From NCBI GenBank assembly GCA_903919215.1, contig CAIXHI010000393.1:1-23809 (forward strand): DNA of 23,809 nucleotides, given 5' to 3'. Positions 1 through 7,330 of this stretch are shown piece after piece. The translations under genes and the position numbers were made by a program. Numbering within the stretch: position 1 is the stretch's first letter; every line of letters starts with the position of its first letter. Below the pieces are notes generated by a model. That model was not told where the DNA came from. It saw nothing but the letters and a program-made list of their open reading frames with translations, and made no database searches. This DNA comes from an uncultured Acidimicrobiaceae bacterium (lineage in GTDB: Bacteria; Actinomycetota; Acidimicrobiia; Acidimicrobiales; Ilumatobacteraceae).

Positions 1-1
1 A

Positions 2-580
2 CTCGACCGGCTGGTGCAGCAGGCCGACACCGTTCGCCACGGGTTGCTGTCGCACTCAGCCGGGTCCACGACACTGGAGGAGTTCGCCGCCTATCTCGGG
101 ATGCTGCAGCAGGTGCTCGTCAACCAACGGGTGACCGATGCTCGACGCGCTGCCGCCGGCTGGGCAATGCTCGTCGGCGTGGCGGGCCTGGCCGGTGGGT
201 TGATCCCCGGCGGATGGTTGGTCTCGCTGGCCGTCGGAGTCGGCGTCGGGGCGCTCGGCAGACTTCATCCCGTCGACACCGACCGGGTTCGCCACGATGC
301 TGAGTTCGCCAAGGAGTCAACGCTCACCACCGCCGCTGCGTCCGTAGCGGCAGCAGTGCACCAACGGTGGATCGCCGACGGAGCGCTCCCTGCACGTTTC
401 CCGCCGCCGCCGCCGCTGCGGCCCGATGCCCAACATCCCGGGCTGCAGTTCCGCGATGAGTTCGACACATGGCTGGCACACCTCCCCGGTGGCCTCGACG
501 GCGACATGGCCGACCACATCGATCGGTTGGTGAGCACCCTGATGAACGCGGCCGATGCGGGTGCAGGGGTTGCCCGGTGA
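2..580 (+). CDS. C-terminal part of an unrecognised membrane-associated protein
   Basis: The reading frame is open from the first bases of the window to a TGA at 578-580, so the gene almost certainly begins upstream; the first possible internal start (GTG at 14) has no clear ribosome site. About 190 residues are visible. Roughly residues 45-80 are a Gly/Ala/Val/Leu-rich stretch broken by a short PGG turn, which looks like two membrane segments or a hairpin. Before it lies a charged, helical region, and after it an Ala-rich helix, a proline run (PPPPPL) and an acidic C-terminus. I recognise no family. Its stop codon overlaps the GTG start of the patatin-like gene (GTGA), so the two are probably translated together. 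Function unknown. Confidence 0.6.
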   Translation, partial: LDRLVQQADTVRHGLLSHSAGSTTLEEFAAYLGMLQQVLVNQRVTDARRAAAGWAMLVGVAGLAGGLIPGGWLVSLAVGVGVGALGRLHPVDTDRVRHDAEFAKESTLTTAAASVAAAVHQRWIADGALPARFPPPPPLRPDAQHPGLQFRDEFDTWLAHLPGGLDGDMADHIDRLVSTLMNAADAGAGVAR

Positions 581-1446
581 CGATGTTCGGCACCACCTCG
601 TGCAAGTGCAACAATCGCCGGGTGACGCCTGAGGACATCGCCGAGTTACCGAGGCCCTTGGCCTTCGTGCTGCCTGGAGGCGGCGCACTCGGGGCGTACC
701 AGGTTGGTGTGCTCAAGGCGCTCACCGAACACGGCGTCGTCCCCGACCTGCTGGTGGGCGTGTCGGCTGGTTCCGTGAACGCCACGCTGTTCGCCTGGAA
801 CGGCGGTATCGAGGGTGTGCACCGGCTCGAAAAGATGTGGCGGTCGATCAAGCGGCGCGACCTGATGCGGCTGGAACTCAGTCGGCTGGCAATGGGGCTG
901 GTGGGGCGCCGCCCGTCGTTCCTCGACAGCATGCATGGTCACCGGTTCCTGCGCCACCAACTCGGTAAGCGGTTACTCGAACACGCCCCCACTCGCGTGG
1001 CGGTGATCGCCACCGATCTCTCCAGCGGCGAGGGAGTCGCGTTGAGTACCGGTGACGCAGCTCGCGCAGTGTTGGCCAGCAGTGCATTCCCCGGTGTGTT
1101 CCCGCCGGTGCACATCGACGGCCGCACCTACGTCGACGGCGGAGTCGTGGCCGATGTGCCGCTCGACCTGACGCTGCAGTTGGGCGCTGCGGCTGCGCTG
1201 GTGCTGTGCGTACCGACCTTGGCCACCGGGCCGACCCCGAAACACGCACTCGACATCCTGTTTCGTGCCAGTTCACTGGGCGTCGAGGCGCACGGTCGAT
1301 CCGTTCTGCGCAGGCCACCAGCGGGTCTGCTCGTGATCGAGATCCCGGCGTTGGCAAGCGCGCTCACGACGTTCGATGTGGGCAAGTCGGTCGGCATGAT
1401 CGACGAGGGGTACGAGCGCACCATGCACTGGTTGACGCTGCCCTGA
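577..1446 (+). CDS. Patatin-like phospholipase / NTE-RssA family hydrolase
   Basis: 289 residues from a GTG at 577, which overlaps the upstream stop (GTGA) and has an AGGGG purine run about 8 bases ahead; ATG 583 is an alternative. The frame stays open further upstream, but that part is out-of-phase reading of the previous gene. The patatin core is complete: glycine-rich oxyanion loop GGGALGAY at about residues 35-42, nucleophile motif GVSAG with Ser63, and the DGG motif with catalytic Asp187. These form the Ser-Asp dyad of bacterial patatin-like lipid acyl hydrolases. There is no signal peptide or obvious membrane segment, so it is probably cytoplasmic or membrane-peripheral. The substrate cannot be told from sequence. 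It ends 7 bp before the convergent copper gene, with no terminator visible in the gap. Confidence 0.9.
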   Translation: MTMFGTTSCKCNNRRVTPEDIAELPRPLAFVLPGGGALGAYQVGVLKALTEHGVVPDLLVGVSAGSVNATLFAWNGGIEGVHRLEKMWRSIKRRDLMRLELSRLAMGLVGRRPSFLDSMHGHRFLRHQLGKRLLEHAPTRVAVIATDLSSGEGVALSTGDAARAVLASSAFPGVFPPVHIDGRTYVDGGVVADVPLDLTLQLGAAAALVLCVPTLATGPTPKHALDILFRASSLGVEAHGRSVLRRPPAGLLVIEIPALASALTTFDVGKSVGMIDEGYERTMHWLTLP

Positions 1447-1453
1447 GGCGCCG

Positions 1454-3094
1454 CTACGGGATGGGCACCACGGCCTTCAACGACTGCGTCTCGCTCGCCG
1501 TCACCTGCACGATCAGTTCCAGACGCCACTGACCCGAGCGCGGGAAGGTGACCGTTCCGCTGTAGTGGTTCGGCCCTTCCTGTTTCAGCGTGACCGGCGA
1601 TTCCGGGACACCCCCATCGGGCAATGCCACACGCGCGGTCATACCCGCCACCGGTGCGAGCGAGCCGCCAGGCGGGGTGAGGTTGATATGAATCTCGTTC
1701 GAGCCGATGTGCCCCGGGCCGAGCGAGACGAGCGCGATGAGCCCGTTCGGCGCAGCCAATTCCTCGGCATACAACTGGGCACGCACCGGTTGCTCTGGCG
1801 GGAGCGAGACGATGCTGGCCGCGATGCCGATGATCACCAACCCGATCAGTGCTTCACCCCACACCGTGTAGCGCATGGATGCCGCCGAACGGCGATGCAG
1901 CAGGAATCGTGAGACGCCGGCAACTGCCAGCAGCACACCCACCAGCGCCACCTTGATGAGCACCTCGCGACCCCAGTCGGTGTCGGTGATGCCGGCCAGG
2001 CCGCGGTTCAACTTCCACGTCAGCGCGCCGCCAGTGACCACCACTACCGGCACAGCGATCAGCGCCCAGCGAGAGAAACGCTTCGCCAGCTGCGCGCCGG
2101 CCGCGTCGGCCAGCGCGGTGCGCGGCAGCAGCGCAAACGCGATAAGCCCGCCCAGCCAGAGCGTGATCGCGGCGAGGTGGAACAGGTCGACCGCGATCCA
2201 TACCGGTGCCGGATGCAGCGTGTTCGGATGACCGACGGCGGAGAACGTGTAGAGCGTGCACAGGCCAATCACGAACGCCACCGGGGCGACCGTTCCCCGC
2301 TGAAGATGGCGGTACACGCCGACCAACGCCACCCAGGCCACGGCCAGACCCACCCGACCCAGCAGCAGAGCGCCCGTTCGGGTGCCTGCGACATCACCCC
2401 ACACCGAGGGCGAGAACGCGTCACTCAGCGATCCGGCGACCGCCTCCGCGCCGAAGAACAGGAAGGCCGCCACGGACGAGAGCACCAGCAGCACTGCAGC
2501 GACGATCGGGAGTCGTCGCCAGCGGCGGCCAGCGAGTCGCCCGAGCGATGCACCGCCCTGCATGATCCACCAACCGGCACCCAGCAGCGCGACCACCGAG
2601 AGATAGCCAACGAAGCGGGCGACGCCATACCAGAAGCGCACGACCGGTGCGGCACGCACTCCACGTCGCGCCTCTGCGATCAAGGCCTGACCGTCACCGC
2701 TCGCGCCGGTGCCGACCTGGAAGCTGAAACCGCCATCAACGACGTGACCATCGACCGACGTGACCCGCCAGATCACCGCGTACACGCCGTCACCCAACTC
2801 GGGCACGGAGGCTGTGACGCTGTTCGCGTCCGAACCGGCGACGGGCTTCCCCAACCCGATCGCGTGCACCTTGCCGTCGAACAACGTGATGCTGGCCAGA
2901 CTGGCCTCGATCCCTTCGTCGAACCGCAGCACGATCTGTGGCGGCCCTTGTTCGAGCACGCTGTTCGCCACCGGGGTGCTGCTCTGCAGCGCCGCATGGG
3001 CCACGACGGTTCCGGCGGTGCCGCCGACGAACGTGCCGGTCAGGGCAATCGCGGCCAGCAGGGCACTCAGCACCCAGCGAGACGTACGTAGCAT
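1454..3094 (-). CDS. CopC-CopD fusion copper resistance/import protein with C-terminal YtkA/FixH-like domain
   Basis: 546 residues. The ATG at 3094 overlaps the stop of the preceding gene by one base (TGATG), which fixes the start; the open frame upstream of it is a shadow. Domains in order: signal peptide (about 1-34, basic start, hydrophobic core, ending near AHA); an exported CopC-like beta domain (about 33-127) with His33 just after the cleavage region and the conserved DGH motif at 115-117; a CopD-like bundle of about eight membrane segments (about 155-432) with His residues (HPNTLHP near 289, DLFHLAAITLWLGG near 303); and an exported beta-rich tail (about 440-546) resembling YtkA/FixH domains. 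CopC binds copper outside the membrane and CopD is thought to move it across; the role of the tail is inferred only. It is the last gene of the leftward run headed by the B12 riboswitch. Confidence 0.88.
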   Translation of the reverse strand: MLRTSRWVLSALLAAIALTGTFVGGTAGTVVAHAALQSSTPVANSVLEQGPPQIVLRFDEGIEASLASITLFDGKVHAIGLGKPVAGSDANSVTASVPELGDGVYAVIWRVTSVDGHVVDGGFSFQVGTGASGDGQALIAEARRGVRAAPVVRFWYGVARFVGYLSVVALLGAGWWIMQGGASLGRLAGRRWRRLPIVAAVLLVLSSVAAFLFFGAEAVAGSLSDAFSPSVWGDVAGTRTGALLLGRVGLAVAWVALVGVYRHLQRGTVAPVAFVIGLCTLYTFSAVGHPNTLHPAPVWIAVDLFHLAAITLWLGGLIAFALLPRTALADAAGAQLAKRFSRWALIAVPVVVVTGGALTWKLNRGLAGITDTDWGREVLIKVALVGVLLAVAGVSRFLLHRRSAASMRYTVWGEALIGLVIIGIAASIVSLPPEQPVRAQLYAEELAAPNGLIALVSLGPGHIGSNEIHINLTPPGGSLAPVAGMTARVALPDGGVPESPVTLKQEGPNHYSGTVTFPRSGQWRLELIVQVTASETQSLKAVVPIP

Positions 3095-3762
3095 CAGAAA
3101 ATCCCCGCCGGGTCGAGGCCCGCGACCGCTGTGCGCCCGAGCAGCCAGGCCAGACGTGCTCCGTCGGGCAGCGTCTGCGCGGCGAGCGGCAAGGTGGTGA
3201 GCCCCATCGGCTTGCGACTGGCCCACAGCATCGTCGTGCGCGCCAGTTCCAAGCGCACGTAGTCCGCTGGCCAGTCGCGCCACGTGAACCCCATACCGAG
3301 ATCGGCGTGATGTACCACCGTCTCGCGCCAACGGCGGAACGGCAGGTCGTTGACCTTCACGGTGCCGGCCACCGAGAGACCTTCACCCTGCCAACCAGCG
3401 GTGGTCATGGCTGCCCATGCGGCCTCGAGGCCTGCGCACGCTGTGGCAACATCCGCCACCTGTTCGGCCGCAGGCCGGCGCGCGCCCTGCTCGATCTCCG
3501 CGTTGCGCTGCACCATCCCGCCCGCGTATTGGCGACCCACCTCGCCGCGATTGGCAGCAAGCAGCATCAGCGCGTGACCGTCGGCATTGCGCGCAATGTG
3601 CGTCAGCACATGCCCGACCGTCCAGTCCGGCAGCAGTGAGGACTGCGCCACCTGGGCATCAGTGAGGTCGACGATGGCGTCGACGAGTGCCACATGTGCC
3701 GCGGTCGCGCCGGCGATATCGCGGCCGAGCGCTCGCGCGGTGTCACTGTTCTCGGCGCTCAA
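3094..3762 (-). CDS. Maleylpyruvate isomerase family (DinB-fold, mycothiol-dependent) protein
   Basis: 222 residues from ATG 3762, 38 bp after the ABC ATPase gene and overlapping copCD by one base. It looks like the MDMPI/DinB four-helix family. The N-terminal block has LPDWTVGHVLTHIARNAD (44-61), with His51 and His55 as candidate metal ligands. A later block, RRWRETVVHHADLG (143-156), supplies Glu147 and His151/152 in the E-x3-H spacing of the metal site. Characterised relatives in actinobacteria use mycothiol as a thiol cofactor, but most members have no known substrate and none is assignable here. It has no membrane segments and is presumably cytoplasmic. Its place between a corrinoid importer and a copper protein is unexpected; a role in thiol or metal handling is a guess. 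Confidence 0.8.
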   Translation of the reverse strand: MSAENSDTARALGRDIAGATAAHVALVDAIVDLTDAQVAQSSLLPDWTVGHVLTHIARNADGHALMLLAANRGEVGRQYAGGMVQRNAEIEQGARRPAAEQVADVATACAGLEAAWAAMTTAGWQGEGLSVAGTVKVNDLPFRRWRETVVHHADLGMGFTWRDWPADYVRLELARTTMLWASRKPMGLTTLPLAAQTLPDGARLAWLLGRTAVAGLDPAGIF

Positions 3763-3800
3763 GGCAAATCAACCTAGCCGACCATGCCCGAGTCGAGCGC

Positions 3801-4580
3801 TCAGACGCTGGAGCGACGGGGAACCACGACCACGGTGCCGTCGGGCTCGTGGTGAACGCTGACGCTCACGCCGTAGAACTCACTGAGCGTCTCCGGACGC
3901 AGCACGTGGGCGGCGTCGCCGCTGGCGACGACGTGGCCCTGGTGCAACAGCGCTAGTCGGTCGGCGTACAGGCCAGCGAGCGTGAGGTCGTGCATCGCCG
4001 ACACAACAGTGAGCCCGTGTTCGCGGCGTAGCCGGTCCACCAACTCCAACGCCTGCTGCTGATGACCGATGTCGAGCGCACTCGTCGGCTCGTCGAGCAA
4101 CAGGATCGGCGCCTCCTGGGCAACCGCGCGGGCGATCACCAGTCGCTGGCGCTCGCCACCGCTGAGCGTGCCCAATCGCCGATCGGCGAACGCCCGGAGG
4201 TCAAGACGATCGAGCACGTCGGCGACGAGCGCACGGTCATGTTTGGTCTCGCTGCCGAAGTAGCCGATGTACGGGTTGCGGCCGAGCAGCACATACTCGC
4301 CACCGGTCATATCGTCCGGCATCAACGGCGACTGCGGCACGTAGGCCACGAGCGCGGCGCGGCGGCGCGGCGACCGCTCGAACAACGGCGCCCCGTCGAC
4401 GGTGATGTTGCCTCGGTGCGGCACGATCCCGGCCACTGCCCGCAATGCACTCGACTTGCCGGCGCCGTTGGGGCCGATGAGGCACAGCCACTCCCCGGGC
4501 TTCACCTGGTCGGTGAACGCGTACAACGCCTCTTGCGTTCCGTACCGCACATTGAGGCATTCGAATCCGAGTGAACTCAT
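3801..4580 (-). CDS. btuD: Corrinoid ABC transporter ATP-binding protein (BtuD/FecE type)
   Basis: 259 residues. The ATG at 4580 overlaps the permease stop by 4 bp (ATGA). All ATPase motifs are present: Walker A GPNGAGKS (36-43), Q-loop Gln83, signature LSGGERQ (139-145), Walker B ILLLDEP (159-165), D-loop SALD and switch His197. It would power import by the BtuC-like permease and BtuF-like lipoprotein encoded just upstream. This ATPase family also serves ferric siderophore and heme uptake, so corrinoid specificity rests on the B12 riboswitch at the head of the operon and on the divergent cob genes, not on the protein itself. The C-terminus continues past the ATPase core into a short tail ending in VVVVPRRSS, as is common for this family. 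Confidence 0.9.
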   Translation of the reverse strand: MSSLGFECLNVRYGTQEALYAFTDQVKPGEWLCLIGPNGAGKSSALRAVAGIVPHRGNITVDGAPLFERSPRRRAALVAYVPQSPLMPDDMTGGEYVLLGRNPYIGYFGSETKHDRALVADVLDRLDLRAFADRRLGTLSGGERQRLVIARAVAQEAPILLLDEPTSALDIGHQQQALELVDRLRREHGLTVVSAMHDLTLAGLYADRLALLHQGHVVASGDAAHVLRPETLSEFYGVSVSVHHEPDGTVVVVPRRSSV

Positions 4581-5548
4581 GCGACGGCCCTCCTGGAGCG
4601 CAATACGAAGATGAACATCGGTGCGCCCACCAGTGCGGTGACCACACCGATCGGTGTCTCGCCACCGTGCTGGAGCACGCGACCAGGGATGTCGGCAAGG
4701 ATCAGGAACGCGGCACCGACGACGATGCTGAGTGGCAAGACCAACCGGTACGACGATCCAGCGACCAGACGGACGAGGTGCGGCACCATGATGCCGACGA
4801 AGCCGATCAGCCCGCTGACGCTGACGACCGCTGCCGTCCCCAACGTCGCCGCAATCACGACGACGAGCCGGATCCGGCGTACCTCCGACCCCAAGGTGGA
4901 CGCTTCCTCATCGCCCACGCGCAGTACATCGAGGTGGCGGCGGTGCACCAGTAGCACCGCCCCGGAGATCACCACGTAGGGCAACACGAGTCTCACGTCG
5001 CTCCACGTCGCAGTGTTCACCCGGCCGCTGATCCAGGAGTAGACCTCCTTGATCACATCGCTGTGCCGCAGCAGCAGGAACTGCTGCACCGCTGTGGCCA
5101 AGGCCGCGACCGCCACCCCGGCCAACACGAGGCTGAGGCTGCTGCCACCGAACGACGCGCCCACCGTGTAGGTGACGAACACCGCCGCCAGTGCACCGAG
5201 GAAGGCAGCAAGCGGCAACGGGTCGACCGGCCATCCCGACGTACCGCTGCGCGCATAGACGAACACCAGCGACGCACCCAGGCCAGCACCGGCCGCCGCA
5301 CCCAACAGGTACGGGTCGACGAGCGGGTTGCGGAACACGCCCTGATAGCTGGCACCCGCCAGCGAGAGCATCGCGCCCACCACACCAGCGAGCGCCACAC
5401 GCGGCAGACGAATGTTCCACACGATCCGCCAGTTGGCCGACGAGATGCCACCGGCCGGGCCGATCATCGCCCCGAGCGCGACGGCAGCCACCAGCACCAC
5501 GAGGGATGCTGGGAGCCACCACTTGCGCGAGAGACGATGTGTGCTCAT
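4577..5548 (-). CDS. btuC: Corrinoid ABC transporter permease (BtuC/FecCD type)
   Basis: 323 residues. ATG 5548 is chosen because it overlaps the btuF stop by one base (TGATG) and gives the normal N-terminus: short basic stretch, then a first membrane helix. An open frame extends upstream but is out-of-phase btuF. The protein is rich in hydrophobic helices, about ten in all, as expected for FecCD permeases. Family hallmarks are RLPRVALAGVVGAML (48-62), GASYQGVFRNPLVDPYLLG (65-83), the ATPase-coupling loop near SGLIGFVGIMVPHLVRL (245-261), and the ending TPIGVVTALVGAPMFIFVL (298-316). As a homodimer it would form the inner-membrane channel for corrinoid uptake with BtuD and BtuF. Substrate assignment comes from context. 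Confidence 0.9.
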   Translation of the reverse strand: MSTHRLSRKWWLPASLVVLVAAVALGAMIGPAGGISSANWRIVWNIRLPRVALAGVVGAMLSLAGASYQGVFRNPLVDPYLLGAAAGAGLGASLVFVYARSGTSGWPVDPLPLAAFLGALAAVFVTYTVGASFGGSSLSLVLAGVAVAALATAVQQFLLLRHSDVIKEVYSWISGRVNTATWSDVRLVLPYVVISGAVLLVHRRHLDVLRVGDEEASTLGSEVRRIRLVVVIAATLGTAAVVSVSGLIGFVGIMVPHLVRLVAGSSYRLVLPLSIVVGAAFLILADIPGRVLQHGGETPIGVVTALVGAPMFIFVLRSRRAVA

Positions 5549-6450
5549 CAGGTGGCCGGAACCTTCGCCAGCGCCGAAGCGACAGCCTGGACGAAGTCGA
5601 CCAGACGTGGTCCCCAGCGGGAGGCAATGTCGTCGTCGATCACCACGATCGCGCCGTGCTGCACGGCGGCGATCCCATCCCAGCCCGGCCGACCAGCGAC
5701 CGTGCTGGCCGACTCGCCGCAGCACTTCGTGTCGGCGAGGAAGATCAGGTCGGGGTTCGACGTCACCAAGTACTCGGCGTTGAGCTGCGGGTAGTCGTTC
5801 CCCGCCTCCACGCCGTCGGCGAGGTTCTTCAAACCGAACAGGCCGTAGACCTGACCGATGAACGTGTTGCTGGTGACGCTGTAGAGCGTGTTGTCGAGCT
5901 CGTGGTAAAAGCTCGGCGGGTTGGCCAGCGTCGGTGCCGCGTCAACGGCAGCCTGGATGTCGGCCGTCATCGTCGACACGAGGGCATCGGCTTCGTTGAC
6001 ATGCCCGGTGTTGAGGCCGAGCTGTTGGATCTGTGTGTAGACGTCGTCGAACGAGGTCGGCGCCGTCCCGACCCACACGGCGATGCCCAACTTGCTGAGC
6101 TGACCGGTGAGGTCCTTGGAGTCATCGGCGATGACCACCAGATCGGGGTGCAGCGCGGCGATCGCTTCCACGTTGGGTTCGAAACCCGACAGGTCGTGCG
6201 GCTTGGCCAGCGCCTCGGCCGGGAAGGTGGATTGGTCGTCGACCGCGATGATCTGTTCGCCGGCGCCGATGGCGAACAGCATCTCGGTGTGCGTGGGCGA
6301 CAGGCTGATGATTGCATGCAGCGGCGGCACAACGGTGTCCGTGACGACCGGGGCGGCGCTGGTTGTGGAGCCGGACGTCGAGGAGTCGCTACAGGCCGCG
6401 CTCGTGAGCAGGATCGCCGCGAGTGCGGCGATGGAAGTGAACCGTTTCAT
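5548..6450 (-). CDS. btuF: Corrinoid ABC transporter substrate-binding lipoprotein (BtuF type)
   Basis: 300 residues. Start ATG 6450 is preceded by a strong GGAGG ribosome site at the right spacing, and gives a clean lipoprotein signal MKRFTSIAALAAILLTSAAC with lipobox Cys20; an in-frame start 48 bases upstream would spoil it. A Ser/Thr-rich linker (21-38) is followed by the two-lobe helical-backbone fold of BtuF/FepB proteins: RIISLSPTHTE-like N-lobe motif (IISLSPTHTEMLFAIGAG, 47-64), DLVVIADD, and the C-lobe DDDIASRWGPRLVDFV (272-287). A Cys-Cys pair (243-244) lies in the second lobe. It would capture corrinoids at the outer face of the membrane and pass them to the permease. First gene of the operon, directly downstream of the riboswitch. 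Confidence 0.9.
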   Translation of the reverse strand: MKRFTSIAALAAILLTSAACSDSSTSGSTTSAAPVVTDTVVPPLHAIISLSPTHTEMLFAIGAGEQIIAVDDQSTFPAEALAKPHDLSGFEPNVEAIAALHPDLVVIADDSKDLTGQLSKLGIAVWVGTAPTSFDDVYTQIQQLGLNTGHVNEADALVSTMTADIQAAVDAAPTLANPPSFYHELDNTLYSVTSNTFIGQVYGLFGLKNLADGVEAGNDYPQLNAEYLVTSNPDLIFLADTKCCGESASTVAGRPGWDGIAAVQHGAIVVIDDDIASRWGPRLVDFVQAVASALAKVPAT

Positions 6451-6467
6451 CGGATCCTCCGTTTCTC

Positions 6468-6525
6468 CGGAAGCTGTGCCTCCGGTTCGGAAGGACAAGC
6501 TGGGATCCGACGGGTTCCCCCGTCG
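6468..6525 (-). promoter_or_regulatory. Hairpins between riboswitch and btuF start (possible expression platform)
   Basis: Two inverted repeats lie between the B12 aptamer and the btuF ribosome site. The first, 6508-6525, is a 7-bp perfect stem (CGACGGG/CCCGTCG on the minus strand) capped by GGAA, a GNRA-type tetraloop. The second, 6468-6486, pairs 7 of 8 positions (CCGGAGGC with GCTTCCGG) and sits only a few bases before the GGAGG ribosome site at about 6455-6459. No T-tract follows either, so control of translation or a Rho-type mechanism seems likelier than an intrinsic terminator. The assignment is inference. Confidence 0.45.
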
Positions 6526-6554
6526 CGAACCGCCCTTGCCTCGAGGGTGAGTTG

Positions 6555-6685
6555 CGCGCTCGGCTTCAGGCGACCGGACTCGTCGTGATCACCCTGGAGG
6601 GCTTCACGAACCACCGTTGCGGGACAGTGCCGGGATCTCACCGGACTTCGCTGAACACCGTGCATCCCGCGGCCGAAGCCACGTG
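6555..6685 (-). ncRNA. Adenosylcobalamin (B12) riboswitch
   Basis: Read on the minus strand, the leader of btuF contains the conserved cobalamin aptamer core: a CCGGTGAGATCCCGGCACTG segment (about 6624-6643) running into the B12-box-like CACTGTCCCGCAACGGTG (6612-6629), and downstream an AGTCCGGTCGCCTGAAGCC element (about 6562-6580). A closing stem GGCTTC (6675-6680) with GAAGCC (6562-6567) fits P1, so the aptamer core is roughly 120 nt. Aptamers of this class bind adenosylcobalamin and usually switch the gene off when it is abundant. That makes B12-type corrinoids the likely substrate of the transporter. Ends are approximate. Confidence 0.9.
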
Positions 6686-6686
6686 A

Positions 6687-6706
6687 CGAGTGAACCGTAG
6701 CACTCG
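6687..6706. promoter_or_regulatory. Inverted repeat in the divergent cobO/btuF promoter region
   Basis: CGAGTG and CACTCG are perfect 6-bp arms separated by 8 bases, between the 5' end of the riboswitch and the cobO start, where promoters for both directions must lie. It could be a dimeric regulator operator or simply a hairpin in the leader. A possible -10-like TAAGCT for cobO is at 6712-6717, giving cobO a very short or absent leader. I recognise no known regulator's site. Confidence 0.35.
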
Positions 6707-6727
6707 CTGCCTAAGCTCGCGCCACCC

Positions 6728-7330
6728 ATGGATGAGCAGCCTGAGACCCCCATCACCCGCGAGCCCGGCACGTTCCCGCTCGAGGACGACCCCGTTCCGG
6801 CTGGCCTGACCAACGCCGATTCGCTCGTGCTGGTGAACACCGGCAACGGCAAGGGCAAGAGTTCGGCTGCCTTCGGCGTCATGATCCGCGCCGTCGCCCG
6901 CGACTGGAACGTCGCCGTCGTGCAGTTCATCAAGGGCAGCGAGTGGAAGGTCGGCGAGGAGAAGATCGGCCGCCAACTCGGCGTCACCTGGCACTCCCTC
7001 GGCGGCGGGTTCACCTGGGACTCTGCCGACCAGAGCCACGACATCGCGCTCGCTCGCGAAGCGTGGACCGTGGCTGCCGAGCTCATCGCCGCCGGCGAGC
7101 ACCAACTGGTGATCCTCGACGAGCTCACGTATCTCTGCACCTGGGGCTGGGTACCCACCGCCGACGTCGTCGCCGCGATCACCGGCCGCCCGCGCCACGT
7201 CAACCTCGTGGTCACCGGCCGCGACGCCGCACAGGAGATCATCGACGTCGCCGACACCGTGACCGAGATGCGCGAGGTCAAGCACGCATTCCAACGTGGG
7301 ATCAACGCCAAACGCGGAATCGACTATTGA
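6728..7330 (+). CDS. cobO: Cob(I)yrinic acid a,c-diamide adenosyltransferase (CobO/BtuR family)
   Basis: 200 residues from ATG 6728, the usual length for CobO/CobA/BtuR. A variable N-terminus (1-32) precedes the P-loop GNGKGKSS (39-46), then AVVQFIKG (63-70), the Walker-B-like VILDEL (128-133), and TGRDA (163-167) near the end. The enzyme transfers the 5'-deoxyadenosyl group of ATP to reduced corrinoid cobalt, making the adenosylated form required by the later steps encoded next to it. There is no strong ribosome site just upstream, so translation from a short or leaderless transcript is plausible. It is the first gene of the rightward cobO-U-T-S unit, divergent from the corrinoid importer. 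Confidence 0.95.
   Translation: MDEQPETPITREPGTFPLEDDPVPAGLTNADSLVLVNTGNGKGKSSAAFGVMIRAVARDWNVAVVQFIKGSEWKVGEEKIGRQLGVTWHSLGGGFTWDSADQSHDIALAREAWTVAAELIAAGEHQLVILDELTYLCTWGWVPTADVVAAITGRPRHVNLVVTGRDAAQEIIDVADTVTEMREVKHAFQRGINAKRGIDY

Noticed and set aside
324..932. Minus-strand open frame of about 200 codons opposite the patatin-like gene
   Set aside because: Arg/Ser-rich with no family features, and spans the junction of two coupled plus-strand genes.
2177..3091. Long plus-strand open frame (304 codons) opposite copCD
   Set aside because: Low-complexity Arg/His/Asp-rich translation with no recognisable motif, wholly antisense to a gene with clear CopC-CopD motifs; a GC-rich shadow.
3095..3331. 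N-terminal extension of the CopC-CopD protein
   Set aside because: It would overlap the DinB-fold gene and bury the signal peptide; ATG 3094 gives a proper signal peptide and a TGATG junction.
5719..5724. Cys-Cys pair in the BtuF-like protein as a novel metal site
   Set aside because: From memory, actinobacterial members of this binding-protein group often carry it, so it is probably a family feature and not special to this gene.
5191..6588. Plus-strand open frame of 465 codons opposite btuC, btuF and the riboswitch
   Set aside because: It covers two well-supported minus-strand genes and the aptamer; its composition is that of a reverse-strand shadow.
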